Shown here: positions 9,647 through 20,801 of the stretch, in pieces
Layout of the letters: every line of letters starts with the position of its first letter
Position numbering within the stretch: position 1 is the first letter of the stretch
NCBI GenBank assembly: GCA_027596075.1
Contig: JADGJC010000278.1
Coordinates: 1-34,356, forward strand
Reading direction: 5' to 3'
Length of the DNA: 34,356 nt
Source: Rhizophlyctis rosea
Taxonomy: Eukaryota > Chytridiomycota > Chytridiomycetes > Rhizophlyctidales > Rhizophlyctidaceae
Notes under the pieces: model-generated
The model's input: the letters and a program-made list of their open reading frames with translations, nothing else
Databases searched by the model: none
What the model was told of the DNA's origin: nothing
Position numbers and translations under genes: made by a program

Positions 9647-11186
9647 ATGCCAACAACAACCGTCTTCTCCGTAACACTCCTTGATGTCAAAAACAACCGC
9701 CGTCCCTTCTCCGAACACATTCCAAGCCGACCAGGCGTCCACATCACCCCAACAAGAGCAGTAACCTACATCCCCCCACAATCCCCAACAACCGAATTCG
9801 CCGTCCGCGTCCAAAACCTCCGTCTTGAACCAATCTCAACAGCACCAACATCCCACTCCTCAACCGTATCTGTCAAAAACAACCTCTGCTTCCTGATTTT
9901 CATTGACGGCTCGCTTGTATATGCGCGGATGTTGTCGCGCGTTGGTGAGATGAGGGAGGTGGATGGTCAGAGGGTTGGGGAGGGGAAAATGGAGCCTTTT
10001 AGGTTCGGGAGTAAGAGTGCGGAAGGGAAGGACCAGGTTGGGAGTGTCAGGGTTGAAGTTTGGAATACGGAGGTTATTCAAAAGTTGGGCGGGCTGGTGC
10101 CTATTTGGCCGAAGGGGACGGGGAAGACTGGGGAGGATATTCAGTTTGCTAGGACTGAGTAAGCATTTCGTTTTTCCGTCCTGAATATTTGGCTGTCAAA
10201 TTTCCCAAATTTGGGATAATCAACCAATGACTTTCTTCGATTTGACAGGGCCACTGGAAGCACAGCAAGTACCGACCAAGCGATTCCGAGCGCCGCTGTT
10301 ATCTGCCGCCGTGTTGGCACACAACCACTTGCATCGTTCGCAATTGTCTATGACCCAGCATTTTTCAATGACTCTCTGATACCGCTGCGTGAAGGTATGT
10401 GTCTTTTCTCCATTTCAACGCAGTTTGAGAGGCATGATACTGACCGACTCATTGCTCGATCAAACAGCCTTCCTATCCGCACCCTCCGTCTTCCCCAACG
10501 TCATTCTACCACCAGCAGTTCCCATCGACCCCTTCGACACACCCCGCGTCACCTCTCGTGCGCCACCATCTTACACCCCACCAAGCCCACCAACGGAGAA
10601 CGGATTTGCTCATCGTTCCGGAGCCCCCACTGCCGAACAGCTTGCTCGCACTGAAGACCCCAAGAACCTGGTTTGGCATCTGTACCACCATATTCAGGCT
10701 CTGCAACGTCGTCTTAGTGATGTTGAGAAGGCGGCTCGAATTGAGGAACGGGATGTTGATATGAGGGATAACTTTTACAGTCCCAGCACCAGCACCAGCA
10801 GCGCGAGCAGCAGTCACAATACCGCCACTCACGCCAGCACCACTCACGCCAACACCACCACTACTCACGCCAATCACATCAACATCAACAACGCAACCAT
10901 CACCGTCACTCCCCCACCAGCCTCTCCCTCCCGTACGCCCTCCCCCGACCACGACTACATCACAATCCACTCCGACCACAGCCGTAGCTCCTCCCACTCC
11001 CCCAAACGCCGCCGTGAGGACCGCGACGACGACCGCAGCGAGTGCCGTGAAAAGCGGGAAAAGCATCGTTATCACAAGAAACGAAAGGGAGATCGCCTAT
11101 CCTCAACATCAACCTCTCCTTCAATGAGCGTACGGGATGCAAGTCCCTGTGAATGTCCCGGCTGCGAAACTCCCAGAAGGGCATAG
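9647..11186 (+). CDS. DUF7918-like protein with RS-like nuclear tail
   Basis: Three exons: 9647-10158, 10249-10394 and 10468-11186, giving 458 residues with consistent phases. The first ~230 residues look like one globular beta-rich domain (FSVTLLDVKNNRRPFSEHI near the start, then LCFLIFIDGSLVYARML and GSVRVEVWNTEVI). This resembles the fungal DUF7918 domain, whose function is unknown. Next comes a proline-rich linker, a short helix likely to coil (NLVWHLYHHIQALQRRLSDV), and a Ser/Thr/His/Asn low-complexity stretch coded by imperfect ACTCACGCC repeats. The tail is RS-like and strongly basic (SRSSSHSPKRRREDRDDDRS), a probable nuclear signal, and ends with the pair CECPGC. A role in RNA or chromatin biology is inference from the tail alone. 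The family call is tentative; the gene model is sound. Confidence 0.72.
10791..10900 (+). repeat. Low-complexity coding repeat
   Basis: Imperfect ACCAGC units run into at least three ACTCACGCC-type units. In frame they code a Ser/Thr/Ala/His/Asn-rich linker of the overlapping gene, so length polymorphism would mostly keep the frame when units are multiples of three. Confidence 0.6.
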
Positions 11187-12000
11187 AGGACTGTTATTGA
11201 GTGAACTATTTTGGAGGTCTCTTCTATCTATGGATTGCTTCAATTGTTAGTTGAATCAATGAGTGTCGTGCGGGTTCACGAAAATGAATATATAGGAGGT
11301 TCAAACATATAGATGGGACGCTTATGTTCCCAAACATGTACATTTGTGTTAGTTGTGCATTGTATAGTACTTCGCGTGAAGTTCATTGTTCATCATTCGA
11401 AAATAGATAGCAAGTTGTTTTCCGAAAGACTTCTGCAATGAATGATCCTCGGTCAGTTTTTTGAAACATGTATAAATCACATTGCCAAATTGCCAATCCA
11501 AAGGTTACTCCAATATTCGCAACGGCAAAACGTGAGTGGAAGAAATGTGCCACGCAATTCTAATCCGCTGGCGGATTCGATTATTCACACTAGTATTGAG
11601 AGTATGTCGTGGATTGTGTGCTGAATTGATCGAGTGTACATCACTAGTACGCATCTCAATCTACGCAGAGGGAGAAAACATTTTGGGCGGACCCTTGCCC
11701 TATGCCATCAGTATCAGCATCAGCATCAGCATCACATTTGTAAGCAAGAACCCTTGATAGTGGGTGCATGACATCATGATCCCATCATGACGCTGCGATC
11801 TGGAATTCAACAAGCAAGACACAACCACAGAAACCGTTTGACGGGCTGGTGCAGGGAAGGGCTGCACCGACGCGGAAGAAGGGGCTGCATTCCATTCTGC
11901 CCACCACAGCCGAAAGCCATATGTGAAACGCGTGATACTGTCATCAATCCACATCATGGCGCCCTGGTCCTGTGGGCTGTCACAGTCAACACTGCGATCA
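11187..12000. other. Intergenic region with a short hexamer repeat
   Basis: No gene supported. Positions 11713-11736 carry ATCAGC three times followed by ATCACA. The remainder is AT-rich near the 3' end of the preceding gene and more balanced close to the TATA box at 12001. Confidence 0.4.
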
Positions 12001-12009
12001 TATAAATAG
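12001..12009 (+). promoter_or_regulatory. TATA box of the small mitochondrial-type gene
   Basis: TATAAATAG, a textbook TATA box, lies 158 bases before the ATG at 12159. The sequence between them is A/C-rich and free of upstream ATGs, as expected for a 5' leader of about 125 bases. Confidence 0.6.
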
Positions 12010-12158
12010 GAGCAAAAGTCCCCAATTCCCCGCGGCGAAACTTACAAACACAAAAAATTCCCCCTTTGCCATCAAAATCGCATTTCACAGAATCTCATCC
12101 ACATAACACAACACAACACACCCTCCACCCCATCACTCAACTACATATCAACCCAAAA

Positions 12159-12757
12159 ATGCCCGCCTCCCGAACACTCGCAAACACCCTCCTCCGCACC
12201 TCAACCCGCTCCATCTCCACTTCCATCGCCGCTCGTGCTCCCGCCGCCAACCAAAGAAATCTACGATCGGATGGTCAGGGTCACTCCGGGTCTCACATGT
12301 CGAACAACGATCCTCACGTTTTGGAGAAGGAGAAGCAGGCTACCGTTAAGGGTGAGTTTTTAGTGACATTTTCAGGGTTTCAGATTGGTAGATGAGGGGT
12401 GGGATGCAATTATGAGACCTGGGCATATGAATGGTGAGGATATTGGCTGTCGGTATGGGGCATCAAGACGGCATTCGATATCTGGATTGTGATATGGGAT
12501 ATCACCACGGTTCTTTACCCATAGTGGGAATTGGATGGAAGTTGATTAACATTCTCAATATCGCAACCCTAACTCAACATGCCTCCATCCCACACACAGC
12601 CGGAGCAAAAGGCAAGTGGAACGAGAAGCTTGCATCAACCTCCGAGGCCGCCGTGAAGGCCGACAGGGACTTCCACGGCAAGGCTGACGACATAGAGGAG
12701 CTCCAAAAGAAGTCAGCCCAGCAGCTGGCGGGCAAGGGCCGTGCTAGTCATGTGTAG
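12159..12757 (+). CDS. Small conserved mitochondrial-type protein
   Basis: Two exons, 12159-12351 and 12600-12757, separated by a 248-base intron, the longest in the window's confident models; 116 residues. The N terminus is Arg/Ser/Ala-rich with no acidic residue for about 40 residues (MPASRTLANTLLRTSTRSIS), a typical matrix presequence. The mature part has MSNNDPHVLEKEKQ and WNEKLASTSEAAVKADRDFH, a pattern I recall in small uncharacterised proteins of many fungi. It is hydrophilic and likely helical, without membrane segments. The function is unknown. The ATG was chosen because it follows an A-rich context and begins the presequence; the frame stays open upstream without another good start. 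The strong TATA box suggests regulated or high expression, which is inference. Confidence 0.75.
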
Positions 12758-13564
12758 ATGAGATGTAGGGGCGGGTAGGCCGAGTGTTTGGAGGATAGCA
12801 TTTTACTCACTCATACTCATAAGAGATATCTGCAACTTTCTTGTTTAATATGATTTTTGTTGAAACATTTTCTATTTGCATTCTGGATGACGCGCAATAA
12901 GTATGTTTCAAGATGGTTGTTGTCAGTCGGGTCTTGTTTTCGAATGGAAGAACAGAGCACGGATTGGTAGCCTCAAAGATCTTCCACTCCTCGTCGAATA
13001 CAGCTGAATCAACCATCACCCATCACGGGCCCATCAGCTGCACATATGCGAATCCATTGCGGATGGGAAGATCTCTGGGCTTTTCGCTCGACTTCCCTTC
13101 ATCCCACTCATACCCTCCTCTACTTCCTTCGCTCTAAAGGATGTTTCGGGGCATCTGTTGTCCATCGTATTCATTCTTCTACACGACTTCTCCCACAGAA
13201 TCGGCAAAACCCCTGTTCAACTTAATATGACTCCTGCCAACTTCACTACTATCACACTATCTACCGACGCGATTGGGGTGTTGATTCATATTACGTTGGA
13301 GCGTCAATGCGTCGATGGCGGTAGGTTGGTGGGGATTTAATGCGCTGATAAGCTTGCGGAGCCATTTGGGAGGTGAAGCTGGTGAAGGGGCCAGACAAGC
13401 GCCCAATCACTCACGTTCATGCCTCTCGCAGGACCAATATCTATCGACCCGCTAAGTAGCCCCTCAAAAGCATCGGCCGTTCTTCGGGACGCTGAAATAA
13501 CCGAAGGACCCCATTTGCGTCGTCAAATACCACTCTCACCGGAAAGGCCTCAGCTTCATTTCAT
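12758..13564. other. Intergenic, nothing supported
   Basis: Only short open frames on both strands with no recognisable motif. This begins a gene-poor stretch of about 3.5 kb that ends at 16241. Confidence 0.4.
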
Positions 13565-13939
13565 TCAGATGACAGCGCGGACACTATATGTGCAACGGTT
13601 GCGAAGTTTAGATCCGGGGTTGCGGACAACAGAGTGCTGGGGACCACCGACGAGTGGTGGAACAGAGTCCAAACTCCTCGAGGCATACATACAGCCACAG
13701 TAGCCACACAAAACCACCTTGTCGAACCCACAGGTGTTGCACACCCATTTACTACGCATCTTACTATCAGCATGCTCAGAGCACTGCGGAATGGTGGAAG
13801 AACGGGATGCATCAGCCTCTAGAGCCGACGTGACCAAACTGACCAAGGTGTTGCGGTATTGACACTTGGGGATGCCATTCTGGTTTTTGTCCAATGATGT
13901 GAAGACATTCATTGATCTTTTCCTGCGCGCTGGCGGCAT
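13565..13939 (-). CDS. Unrecognised Cys-rich open frame
   Basis: A 124-residue frame with a basic start (MPPARRKRSMNVFTSLDKNQ) and a cysteine cluster WVCNTCGFDKVVLCGYCGCM that has the spacing of a small zinc-binding knuckle. No family is recognised, no splice partners are obvious, and the surrounding DNA looks decayed. It may be a fragment of a mobile element, an independent small gene or chance. Confidence 0.22.
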   Translation of the reverse strand: MPPARRKRSMNVFTSLDKNQNGIPKCQYRNTLVSLVTSALEADASRSSTIPQCSEHADSKMRSKWVCNTCGFDKVVLCGYCGCMYASRSLDSVPPLVGGPQHSVVRNPGSKLRNRCTYSVRAVI

Positions 13940-14159
13940 TTTTGCTCCTCCGTCAATAAACGCCGATGTGCCCGGAAGTCCTCAATGGTTGCTTCATCTT
14001 GTGGATCCTGAGCTGCACAAATGGTCCTGAACACATTATTGGATATTCAGTGTATCAGCAACTCCAGCCTTGGCCCGACTGTCGGTCTATCATGGCACTG
14101 TCAAGAACATTCGAGGATCGGCTTTTTTGACATGTCACTCCTGTAGCGCAGCAACTTTG

Positions 14160-14880
14160 TCTCGTTAACGATCCGCAGCCCATCTAAAGACCACTCTTCT
14201 GAATGGATTGGATGACATTGAAACCGAGCTGCCCAGGTTGCCAGAAGAGCGCTCAGCCGACTTCATATCAACGTTGTCGAAACCCGCGAATAGTACACCA
14301 AAAGGTTTCAACCACTGAATGTCACTGAGGAAACCGTCTCGCCGTTAACGACACTTCGGGAAAACTACAACTACGAGGCCCATGTCAGTATTATGTCAGA
14401 GAAGCCGTCTCTCCGGCGAGCCAACTAAACACACCCTTTACTTTGCAATGTCCCACAATTTGCTAGCGACATCTGGACTTTGAATGAGCTCTTGCCGACC
14501 AGCTGGCCTGGCTCTAATCAGTACAGACGAAGATGTCCGTCATCGAGCTGGGACACTTATTAGCAACACATGTCCTCCGTCGCCACCCGATGGGCTAGAC
14601 TGATCTTGTGGAAGTTTGATGCACCCAATGGTTACAAATTGTCGGGAAACAACGAGGGAATCCAAATTCCTCCGCCACCTGCTCCGTTCCCAGATGACCC
14701 TGTACCTTGGTATTGTAAGAAGTTACAGTTCCGCCATTATGCCTGATTTGATGAACGACCATGTCTTGGCATTTAAGCTGTCATGTGAGGCAGTTCGGAC
14801 ACGGGCTTCAATTCTTCACATTGCGTCGTCCTCCTGATTTCATCAATCACTTTGCCGATCTGTGAACATGGTAAACACCT
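14160..14880 (+). pseudogene. Possible decayed coding region
   Basis: Protein-like stretches occur in shifting plus-strand frames: FQPLNVTEETVSPLTTLREN, then FASDIWTLNELLPTSWPGSN, then GNNEGIQIPPPPAPFPDDPV followed by WYCKKLQFRHY. Stops and frame changes separate them and good splice sites are not evident. I recognise no family. This may be an old gene or a transposon remnant. Confidence 0.2.
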
Positions 14881-15034
14881 AACAAAGCATCCCAAGGCGC
14901 CTCCTTCTCGATACACGTCAAGATCAATGACATGATTACAAGGACCCTTCCGATGAATGCAGCTTACCATTCGATTGATACATTCATGTTGTGGTCGGAA
15001 GTGTCCGATGATCAGCGGAGGTCATTAGGAACTA

Positions 15035-15197
15035 AAGTCTTGGTGTCGAATTTGGAGCAGGGGCACAGTCATCTTACAACATAATTTGGAGCAGAGGTAC
15101 AGTGATGCCACTTTTTGACACAGTCATGTAAGTTGCCGGCACAGTGACGCCTGCTCCAAATTTGAAGGGGTTTGCTCCAAATTCGACACCAAGACTC
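15035..15197. mobile_element. MITE-like element with 24-base perfect terminal inverted repeats
   Basis: AGTCTTGGTGTCGAATTTGG continuing into AGCA at 15036-15059 is repeated exactly in reverse complement at 15173-15196. TA dinucleotides sit immediately outside at 15033-15034 and 15198-15199, the target duplication expected for Tc1/mariner-type elements. Inside, AATTTGGAGCAG recurs in direct orientation near 15083 and its complement near 15150, so nearly the whole element can fold into a nested hairpin. At 163 bases it has no room for a transposase and would be non-autonomous. Confidence 0.7.
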
Positions 15198-15668
15198 TAT
15201 GGCTCCCATACAATTTCTCAGCCTTTCCGAAGACCCCGGCCGCCTCCAGGGTGATCTCATCCATGTGGAAAGGCTTAACAAGGGTCCTCTTTCCGATCTT
15301 CTGATCGAAGACTATCCAGAAATTTAGTCATCGTCACCTCCAGCAACGTGCTGAATCCATCAATCAGTTGATCGATCTCAGATCTCACACATTGGCAACA
15401 TTCTGAATAGACTTTCAGCAACATGTGGCACATGTTTGTTTGAGGGAATGAGGGACTTTCGCCATTCGACTGAATCTACCCCGTTTCTATTTATACCAAG
15501 ATGCGTTTACGTCGGTGAGTCAGGTTTCAATCCACCTCAACCGCGGATGAAGTGAGGCCATGTTGGACGCTATTGGAGGGGGAGAAGTGGGAGACGGCAA
15601 GTCTTGGAAGTCCGTCATATCATGTTCCTTCCCCCTTTGTTAGTTCGCAAATTGAATGGTCGCAGAGA

Positions 15669-15889
15669 AGTCCAACCAGCTAATGAAACATGTCCACCAA
15701 GTCCTAAATTCGACGAGTCACATGCTTGTAACCCGTCCGTTCGGGTGCTCCTCAATGCGATACCATTGACGCAGGGAAGACTGAGCAGTCCAACCCGCTA
15801 TTACACATCCGCCCAGCTCTGAATTCGACGACTCAGGTGCTTGTAATCCGTCCGTTCGGGAGCTCTTAAATGCGATACCATTCAAAAGG
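15669..15889. repeat. Imperfect tandem duplication, 118-base period
   Basis: Copy one begins AGTCCAACCAGC at 15669 and copy two AGTCCAACCCGC at 15787. Both contain AATTCGACGA, GCTTGTAA, CCGTCCGTTCGGG and AATGCGATACCATT in the same order with scattered substitutions. The second copy fades after about 15889. No coding frame is shared cleanly across both, so it looks like old noncoding duplication. Confidence 0.7.
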
Positions 15890-16240
15890 CAACAATGGAA
15901 AAACTTACGATTGTTTTGCTCCAGGGATTCACAGCGTGTCGTGTAAGACATCGTTTATTTGAGGATACTGCAGAAGGAATCCTCCAAGGTTTGCGGTTCT
16001 CATGATCGTCGTTGATATGTTCGCCAATGCAGATGGGTTAGGGCCCAGACAGTTTGAAAACCCGTTTTCTAGATTGCCGAAGGGATGTCGGTGAGAGATG
16101 TCGATTTTGATAAAAAGTTGGGCAGGAGATTCGCAACGCCATCACCCGAGCGTACATCCTTGTCCAACATCTGCTGTGTGGACACTGAATCTTACCTTTC
16201 GAAGTATCAACCATCAACACTTGGCATCGACTGACGAAAA

Positions 16241-17459
16241 ATGACAATCGAGAAACCTACAGCGATTGCGCTGAACTTTACGTTCGCCGGTAAGTATCCA
16301 CTTCATCGTCGACTATTCCACCAGTGCATTGCTCTAACCAGCTCTTTTTCGCATCTGCAGTGCTTGGTTGCGTCATCATGCTCTGCAACCTCGCCTACGC
16401 CATCCGGCACGCCATCCAAAAGAAAACCAAATTCAATTTCGCCCTGGTGCTGTGTGCAGTTCTTTGGACATCATCCTTCATTCCCCTATTCAGTGAGTGT
16501 TCCAACTCGAGGTTCTCACGCTGTGAAAGATATTTGCTAATTGACGTCCATCATCAATGCTTGCTTATAGTCACTTCGAAGCTCACCATTGATCTGACCA
16601 ATGTCAGACCATCGTTGGCAAACATGAACCAGTTCATAACTCTTGCCAACACTCTCCGCGCATTCAACTTCATTTACGGCATTGGGTCCCTCAACTATTT
16701 GCTGCTTGAGCAAACGCGGTTCAAGCTTATCAAGGGTATTCTCCCATATCCTGCTTGGGTTGTACGTATCAAAAATAGTCTCTCTCCTGGCGCCGGAATG
16801 GCCTAGTTGTTCCTCAATAATGTATCTTTTACAGGATCACGCCTTTGCCCTCGTCACTCTTGCCGTGTGGTGTGCCACAGTGTTGGCGTTCGGCGTCATC
16901 GATGTTACGAACACCACCAGGAGCGGTATTGCAATTGCCGCATATGTCGTGTATGGTCTCACTGTTGATAACTCCCTGTAAGTACACTTTCTCACTGCAG
17001 AGGACATCAATTTCCTAACAGTTCCTTCGGATTCCTTTTTTGTTGATAAAACTTCTAACATTGACTTCTCACAACTCCCACAGCTCCTTCACATTCATTT
17101 ACCAACTCTACAAGAACCGCCAAAAGCTCCACAAAGGCGCCGCAAACCCCGAATTCGTCAAAGTCGTCAAGGCCCTGATCTGCCTCTGTACTCTCTCCTG
17201 GCTCGGTCTCATCATCTTCGCCGTCGGAAACTTCTATTACGCCAAGGACAACATCACCCGTACTTTGATGTTCCGCATTTGCTACATCTTCACCCCACTT
17301 CAGTACACCGCTGCGTTGGTGTTCATGTACAGTGTCAAGACGTTGATGGCGCAACCCAAGTCTGCCACTTCCAGTCAGACTGCTAGCAAGACCAGCAGCA
17401 GCAGGCCTACTAGCACTCGCCCGCCGCAGAAATCTGCGGCCATGACTGAGCAAGTGTGA
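16241..17459 (+). CDS. Seven-transmembrane protein, family unknown
   Basis: Five exons: 16241-16289, 16361-16492, 16571-16761, 16835-16977 and 17084-17459, giving 296 residues with consistent phases. Seven hydrophobic segments are visible: AIALNFTFAVLGCVIML; FALVLCAVLWTSSFIPLF; TLRAFNFIYGIGSLNYLLL; FALVTLAVWCATVLAFGVI; a segment around GIAIAAYVVYGLTV to SFTFIY; ALICLCTLSWLGLIIFAVG; and YIFTPLQYTAALVFMYSV. A short N terminus and a Ser/Thr-rich, positively charged C-terminal tail of about 40 residues suggest receptor-like topology with the tail in the cytosol. There is no signal peptide, DRY or NPxxY motif that would place it in a known receptor class. It could be a diverged GPCR-like receptor or a non-signalling membrane protein. 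Nothing in the neighbourhood tells which. Confidence 0.72.
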
Positions 17460-17860
17460 AGGAGGGGGTAGGTTGCGAGGTAGATGTGGATGATCTAAAA
17501 TATTCTTAGTGCAAAAGGGCGGGAAATGTGGGGATTTTTGGAGGAGCTTTGTATTATACCATGTTGTCATATCTTTTTTGGTAACGTCCAGTCAGTGTTT
17601 CATCAATAGTAACAGTTCGATGACCAAGTTCTTCATTTTTCTATCAATCAAACAAGAATGTTAATAGGTGAAAATGCCATGTTTGTGCTGAAGGTGAGGA
17701 ACTGATGCTGTAGAAGCAGACATGCGGCTTTCAGAGAAGTAAATAAGAGCATCCCCACCCGGCATCCTCAGTCACCTCCGTGGAAGGGTATGATACGTCC
17801 AGTTGTCGAATGCGATGTAAAGGTTTCGCCAAACCCCTGCCATGCCCATCCTGAATCCAG
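17460..17860. other. Intergenic between two plus-strand genes
   Basis: Holds the 3' flank of the seven-transmembrane gene and the promoter side of the carboxypeptidase gene. An AAATAA-type word near 17743 lies about 118 bases before the next ATG. Nothing else is recognised. Confidence 0.35.
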
Positions 17861-20207
17861 ATGAACACGCTGACGGCGGCAGTACGCGGATTATGTAAAC
17901 AAAGGAACGGGCACAAGAAAACCGTGACCCGGACCCTACTACTCTCCCCAGCTTCCTCATCACGGCAACATCCCAACCGCCTCCGCGTACAAATGCTTCT
18001 CCAACATTTCCCCTCAGATACCGATACTCGCCCTTCAACAACAACTCCATCCCAATCCCAACCACTTCACCCCACATTAAGCTTCACCGCGGACTTTGAA
18101 ACAGGAAACATTGGCAAAGTCGTACCGGTCTCCGAGGTAGAATACGACATATGGGTGCGACCCGATACCGCTAATGACAGGTAAGATCATCGGAGTACAT
18201 GAGCCATCCATGATTGATCTGACCATGACATTGTAATCACACACCATCGTCATAAACGCCACTATCAGACACCGCGTATGGTTCCACTTCGCAATCCAGC
18301 CCACCCACTCCTCCCTTCCAACAGCCGCGTCCACAACACCAACCGCACCCCACCGCGTGATTCTGAACCTCATAAATTTCAGCAAGGTCAAAAGCCTCTA
18401 TCGCGCAGGGTTCACCCCCGTGGTACGTTCCCTTCGCCGTCCAGAATGGTAAAGTTTTTTGCAACCCAATCTGAATGACCCTTAGCGAAGACAACTCACA
18501 TCGACTGCCGACTGATTTGGCTCATTTTCCAAACTTTGTTCTCTAAAACAGGCGCCGAATCCCCTCAAAAAACACGTTCTACTACATATGCCCTCGCCAC
18601 AAGAAGAAGTACGTCCTTTCAATAACATTCGCGTTCGATCACCTTGACGATGTTTATTATTTCGGTAAGAGGGTCGACATTACACAAACCTACTTTGGCA
18701 TAACCTAAATACTCATATTCAACATCCATGGGCACCAACAGCATACTCGGTCCCCTACCTCTACAGTCAACTCCAAAGTTACCTCACTGATCTTGAAATA
18801 GCCAACTTTGACTATCTCAATCGGAAATCGTTAGGGGAGAGTATTGAGGGACGGCGGTAAGTGTGACTCGTTTGTCGAGTGTTCTCGCTTCCCACCATGA
18901 CGACATGGCCCAGCAGCTTGTGTCTCTTGCTACATAAAGACTTACAATCGTGTTTCTTTCTTCAAAGATCAGATTGGATCTCGTAACAATCACATCCCCA
19001 ACGACTGATTCATCCAATCTAATGGAGGTATAGCGCCTATGTAGACCCCCATGTGGACAGGCATGTCATATTCCCCATTCATTGACATCAAAACGCCTCC
19101 CATCCATTCAATCTTACAGAAGAAACTCATCTTCATCACCGCTCGAGTTCACCCAGGCGAAACACCTTCCTCATGGGTCTGTCAAGGGATCATGGATTTT
19201 CTCGTCAGTCAACATCCCCGTGCACTTGTAAGTCCACTCAACGTACACACCCCAGTATGCTTCATCAGAGTCAAACGGCTGTGCTCATCTTTGGAAAGCG
19301 CTCACCCATTATCCACGCATAGATCCTGCGCGAAAACCTTATATTCGAGATAGTACCCATGTTAAACCCCGATGGCGTCGTGAGGGGCAATTATCGGAGT
19401 AATGCATTGGGATTTGATTTGAATAGGCATTGGCAGAAGTGAGTTTGGCATCGTAGGTCATATCTCTCTAGCATGGATATTGAATTATGCAATCACCCCA
19501 CGCTATACGAAACACCAGTCCAATACCAACATCCCAACCAACCATCCTCGCCACAAAGAACTTCCTTACATCGGTATGTACTTCCTCCACCTATCCCTCC
19601 TTCTACCCATCACAAACTTTTTTCGATACACCCCCCCAGCATACCCACCCACCGGACATCTACATCGACATACACGCCCACTCAACTCTTACTCACACCT
19701 TCATATACGGCAATGATTTCTCCATCACCCACTCGCCCTCAGTACACGCCGTCCAGTACTCACTGCCTTCCCTCCTTGCTCAAAAAGTTGAGGGGTTCTC
19801 GATTGAGAGGACGAGCTTTGATAGGGATGAAGGGAAGAGGGGTACGGGAAGGAGGTGCGCTGAGCATCAAAGCTCATTTCGTGTCACCAGCATGCGGCTT
19901 ACAATTCCTGAATGTGCTGTAGAACGGTTGGAGAACACCTGACACCCTCCTCAAAATGCTACACCCTCGAAGTCTCATTCTTCTGCTACCAAGATCCGGT
20001 AACGGGTGAGAATGTGCCATACACTGTCGAAAAGTGTAAGTCAAACTGGACGTGCTTGACAGAGAAACTGCTTTGACTAATGCTAATGTTGCCTTTGGAT
20101 TGACAGACATGGAGCTGGGAAAGAACTTGGTGTCAGCGTTGGTAGACTTTTACGGGTTTGACACGGGATGTGACGTCATGGCTGGGAGTGGCAATAGGAG
20201 CGAGTGA
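17861..20207 (+). CDS. Cytosolic carboxypeptidase, CCP6/AGBL4-like
   Basis: Eleven exons: 17861-18180, 18269-18448, 18552-18664, 18742-18856, 18973-19027, 19120-19227, 19323-19438, 19519-19573, 19640-19854, 19923-20035 and 20107-20207; 496 residues, all phases consistent. M14-family zinc carboxypeptidases of the CCP branch remove glutamates from tubulin tails and other proteins in the cytosol, chiefly in ciliated or flagellated cells. The N-terminal CCP domain shows [19 protein letters not shown] and [13 protein letters not shown]. Zinc ligands are His272 and Glu275 in [10 protein letters not shown] and His366 in [28 protein letters not shown] and LNRHW bind substrate in the family. The catalytic Glu is expected at 442 in CYTLEVSFF. 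Exon 8 reads QPT where relatives have HPT. The length fits CCP6 (about 500). The start could also be the Met at 17993, as residues before about 75 look unconserved. Confidence 0.92.
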
Positions 20208-20801
20208 TTGGTGATTGAGAATATAAAAATGAGAAAGGATCCCTCTTGTGGGATGGTACCTAGTCCGTAAATATGGTCCCTTCCTGTATTTTTCACGACT
20301 GATAATATGAGATATATGAGGAGCGCATTTCTCGATATTTCAATTTTTTGTCCACTTGCTTGACAACACACTCACTGTCCACCAAGATGTGCGCGATAGA
20401 CTTGCCAGGCAATAGTCGCATCCAATGCCCGTCAGGCACCAGACCATAGCCTTTCCGGTGGGTCAAGGTGAGCTTTCCGCAGCCTGCCGAATGGTGCAGT
20501 TGAAGTTCTTTGAACCGCACCCCATAATCATGCCGGAGCACACGTCTGCACTCTCGTCTTGATATGTGTTCCCAGCGCACGTGGAGAGATACTTTGCATA
20601 TGTTCTTCTATTTGAAAGACGCAACAATATAAATATCCGGGCCCGCCGTTCTATAGGTATCAGTGTCATATTGTCCCACCGATGTGTGTATCAGGCTCCA
20701 TTGCGGCATTTGCATTGCCATTGAGCATGCCTTGTGGTGGCAGTGGACTAATTCAGGGTCCTTTACCCGACCTCCTGCTTATGAAAGCAACGACGCGAGA
20801 A
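20208..20801. other. Intergenic, nothing supported
   Basis: Lies between the carboxypeptidase and the Crh-type gene. Overlapping frames on both strands are short and unrecognised. The right part leads into a hairpin at 20802. Confidence 0.35.

Noticed and set aside
19473..19942. Overlapping plus-strand frames of about 150 codons
   Set aside because: They read through introns and exons of the carboxypeptidase gene; the spliced family match explains the sequence better.
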